From NCBI GenBank assembly GCA_938084195.1, contig CALKDJ010000148.1, positions 1 through 8,286 of the forward strand: a stretch of DNA of 8,286 nucleotides, read 5' to 3'. The notes under the pieces are model-generated. The model was not told the DNA's origin and did no database searches. It was given only the letters and a program-made list of their open reading frames with translations. The stretch is from an uncultured Methylophilaceae bacterium. GTDB taxonomy: Bacteria > Pseudomonadota > Gammaproteobacteria > Burkholderiales > Methylophilaceae. Within the stretch, counting starts at the first letter, position 1. Every line of letters begins with the position of its first letter. The position numbers were made by a program, and so were the translations under genes. This document shows positions 7,601 through 8,286 of this stretch, in pieces.

Positions 7601-7818
7601 AACCCCTTATTGTAGAAAATTCTTAACGGAAAACTAATATCAAGTTCATTATAAACATTCTTTATGTACTCTACTGAATTATCCTTTGATCCATCATCAG
7701 ATATAAGTACTTCGATAAAATCGTATTTCTGTAACGATATACTTTGTAAGCAATCCAAAATGAATTCACGACCATTTAATACCGGTATACAAACAGATAC
7801 GAGATCACTCGATCTCAT
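4690..7818 (-). CDS. Three-domain glycosyltransferase: GT2 - coiled coil - GT2 - GT4
   Basis: This 1,042-residue protein carries three glycosyltransferase modules. Domain 1 (about 6-235) is GT-A family 2, with DDGS at 41-44, QDD at 96-98 as the nucleotide-sugar/metal DXD-type site, and DLDLWFS (204-210). A helical coiled-coil stretch rich in Lys, Glu and Gln (about 296-358) is followed by a basic, aromatic segment (359-381). Domain 2 (about 412-665) is a second family 2 module of the rhamnosyltransferase-like type, with VDDNS (449-453), LNNDTE (496-501) and catalytic-base motif YEDTDYCFK (597-605). Domain 3 (about 678-1042) is a GT-B family 4 module, with LFIGSYQHTPN (877-887) and the donor-binding APLRYGAGMKGK...LGLPVVST (951-976). 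Proteins like this make several successive glycosidic bonds in O-antigen or capsule synthesis; the sugars cannot be read from sequence. The ATG at 7818 is the first usable start after an in-frame stop 13 codons upstream; no Shine-Dalgarno precedes it. All three sites look intact. It probably acts at the inner face of the cytoplasmic membrane. Confidence 0.93.
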   Translation of the reverse strand: MRSSDLVSVCIPVLNGREFILDCLQSISLQKYDFIEVLISDDGSKDNSVEYIKNVYNELDISFPLRIFYNKGLGISGNCNYLARKANGNFIKFLFQDDTIEPNFISEHIKYINKCENISFSFSNRKILNESDNKTCHDIEIGCSSIQSHWTIIKSIQSGMDLLEDPRLLIPPYNKIGEPSNVIILRDKFLDVGGFDNNLQHLLDLDLWFSLMTCGNVVFIDKQLSTFRLHEKQASVQNINSDLIGTETINLLRKFLEDNKYRKLSSKFKYNVVQELIRVIKGDRIPRKDFVSISRVCDELKEEIDGNLKQIKHNKALIQKQEKHIDLLRLKTDQQKQQNHQQQEILSKKIERISFMENTFVWKFRRKYMKFYYLYKFLLRFCKKEKKSISNKKLNFNRSIVYNEIIIPSFSSIEFSIIIPFFNNYEATYKCILSIAKNVKNINYELILVDDNSIENKQFFSSIKNFLLIHNDVNCGFLKSCNTAAEKASGEFLVFLNNDTEVTELWLSSIKETFDSSGNIGVVGSKLIYPDGRLQEAGGIIWRDGSGCNYGKFKNPLSSEFNYLRDVDYCSGASLATRKSLFIKLGLFDPRFTPAYYEDTDYCFKVRENDLRVVYQPESIVYHYEGLTSGNDIEKGTKAYQKKNQISFEEKWHDRLKSHYDPLNSFRGKYQAANNHGQKRTVLIIDSYMPCYDKESGSNRIFSIIKILRKLNYHVIFFPDNNFGEQPYTKILQQLGVETICREWCDSNESPIKVLKYRTNVIDFAWICRPQLFSKYFKYFKSTNSIYLIYDTIDLHFLRIKRQWEIEGKSNKQLESKWRKYSILEKRCSKIADLTITVTDNERRIVNDWGIKTAVVPNIHDISNKYRLAFKERSGILFIGSYQHTPNVDAVKWLCNEIMPLIWAVDKNIKLTLLGSNPTNDVLCLQSENVFVPGYIEDVEPFFNASKVFVAPLRYGAGMKGKVGHSLSLGLPVVSTSIGAEGMSLENGKNILIANCTNSISKSILSIYQNETEWSSISSKGLTHISKYSSENVRDKISSLLK
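6745..6933 (-). other. Coiled-coil linker with glutamine-rich tract inside the large glycosyltransferase
   Basis: Residues about 296-358 form a continuous run of helix-favouring, charged residues with no proline, including a tract (332-344) of mainly glutamine encoded by CAG/CAA codons at 6787-6825. It separates the two GT2 modules. Coiled coils in polysaccharide enzymes can set spacing or oligomerisation; WbdD of E. coli O9a uses one as a molecular ruler for chain length. Whether this one does anything similar is inference only. Confidence 0.6.
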
Positions 7819-7874
7819 AGGAATAACTATGAAATTTGCCGAGTTAGGATAGTATTATATAAAAACAATACATT
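7819..7874 (-). promoter_or_regulatory. Possible sigma70-like -10 element upstream of the large glycosyltransferase
   Basis: The 56-base spacer between the partial beta-rich gene and the glycosyltransferase start contains a perfect TATAAT on the coding strand (7859-7854), about 35 bases before the ATG. The best 17-base-spaced -35 candidate is CTGATT, only three of six matches to TTGACA, so this may be chance in AT-rich DNA. No hairpin terminator for the upstream gene was found. If real, it would make the glycosyltransferase the first gene of an operon running to the left edge. Confidence 0.25.
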
Positions 7875-8286
7875 CTAATCAGCTAATTTAATTTCCATAT
7901 TTACATTGCCAGTATCTCCATCAATGTCGGATGTTGCCTGACATGAATATGTACCAGCTTGCAAATTTAACACAACCATTGGTTCCAAGGAGTTTCCTGT
8001 TGCTAAGCCTGGATAGCTTGTAGAAGAAGTATGATCTCCAAAGGAAGATGATTCAAATAGAGTAGTCCAAACACCATCAATTTTCTGTAAAAGTTTGATC
8101 TTAGGATCATTTAGCTTTTCTCCACCAAAATTCATACTTGGACCTTTAACTCTGAACATAATGTTAAGAGATCCTGTACCTACAATTGTTAAACTTCCAG
8201 ACATTGGATAATCGCCGATGTAGGCTCTCATCGAAATACCTTGAAAGAATGTACTCGTATTATCGTCATCAAAACCTTTTATTTCC
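7875..8286 (-). CDS. C-terminal fragment of a beta-rich, probably exported protein (Verrucomicrobiota-type repeat module); 5' end outside window
   Basis: The frame stays open from the TAG at 7877-7875 to the right edge (136 codons from 8285), so the internal ATG at 8231 is probably not the start: the 18 residues before it (ending STFFQGIS) continue the same domain. The pattern, GIS-RAYIGD...MSGSLTIVGTGSLNIMFRVKGPSM...LNDPKIKLLQ followed by LNLQAGTYSCQATS and GNVNMEIKLAD, matches my recollection of a C-terminal module common in large secreted Verrucomicrobiota proteins (consensus roughly 'iStRa.vg.g...iaGFvv.Gsg...vLiRavGPsL..fgv...l.DP.l.l', ending 'l.pGaYta.v.g..g.tG..lvEvy'). It is rich in Gly, Ser and Thr with alternating hydrophobics, as expected for a beta sandwich. 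The module's function is unknown; it may be an attachment or secretion-related domain. No signal peptide can be assessed. The gene lies in a different reading frame from the other four and may be outside their operon. Confidence 0.65.
   Translation of the reverse strand, partial: EIKGFDDDNTSTFFQGISMRAYIGDYPMSGSLTIVGTGSLNIMFRVKGPSMNFGGEKLNDPKIKLLQKIDGVWTTLFESSSFGDHTSSTSYPGLATGNSLEPMVVLNLQAGTYSCQATSDIDGDTGNVNMEIKLAD

Noticed and set aside
7875..8231. Complete 118-residue gene starting at the ATG at 8231
   Set aside because: The frame stays open to the window edge and the residues before this methionine continue the same domain, so it is an internal methionine of a longer protein.
1..8286. CRISPR array, tRNA, rRNA, insertion sequence or attachment site
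   Set aside because: No regularly spaced repeats, no tRNA-like cloverleaf, no transposase motif and no terminal inverted repeats were seen on either strand.

Overview
This 8,286-base window is AT-rich and reads as one surface-polysaccharide gene cluster. All five recognisable coding regions lie on the minus strand, so transcription runs from base 8286 towards base 1. In transcription order they are: the C-terminal end of a beta-rich protein cut by the right edge; a very large three-domain glycosyltransferase; a multispanning GT-C-type membrane glycosyltransferase; a Wzt-type polysaccharide ABC-transporter ATPase fused to two methyltransferase domains; and the N-terminal part of a sulfotransferase cut by the left edge. 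No rRNA, tRNA, CRISPR array, insertion sequence or plus-strand gene could be supported.

Organism: the base composition is low in GC, AGA is frequent for arginine, and none of the four visible gene starts is preceded by a Shine-Dalgarno sequence. The partial protein at the right edge resembles, from memory, a C-terminal module repeated in many secreted Verrucomicrobiota (Opitutales/Puniceicoccales-like) proteins. Sulfotransferases in polysaccharide clusters are common in marine bacteria. A marine, low-GC Gram-negative, perhaps Verrucomicrobiota, is my best guess, but it is weakly supported; low Shine-Dalgarno use would also fit Bacteroidota or cyanobacteria.

Layout: 7875-8286 partial beta-sandwich protein; 7819-7874 short spacer with a possible -10 box; 4690-7818 GT2-coiled coil-GT2-GT4 protein; 4621-4689 extremely AT-rich spacer; 3088-4620 GT-C membrane protein starting with GTG; 3058-3087 short spacer; 433-3057 ABC ATPase/carbohydrate-binding/methyltransferase/methyltransferase fusion; 427-432 six-base spacer; 1-426 partial sulfotransferase starting with GTG. 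No stretch over 300 bases lacks a gene.

Inferred joint role: the glycosyltransferases build or decorate a glycan, the fused ATPase recognises and helps export it, and the attached methyltransferases and the neighbouring sulfotransferase modify it. In known ABC-dependent O-antigen systems (E. coli O8/O9a), terminal methylation stops chain growth and the Wzt C-terminal domain recognises the finished end. Here termination/modification and recognition appear to be joined in one polypeptide, which is the most interesting feature of the window. The membrane permease partner (Wzm) is not in the window.
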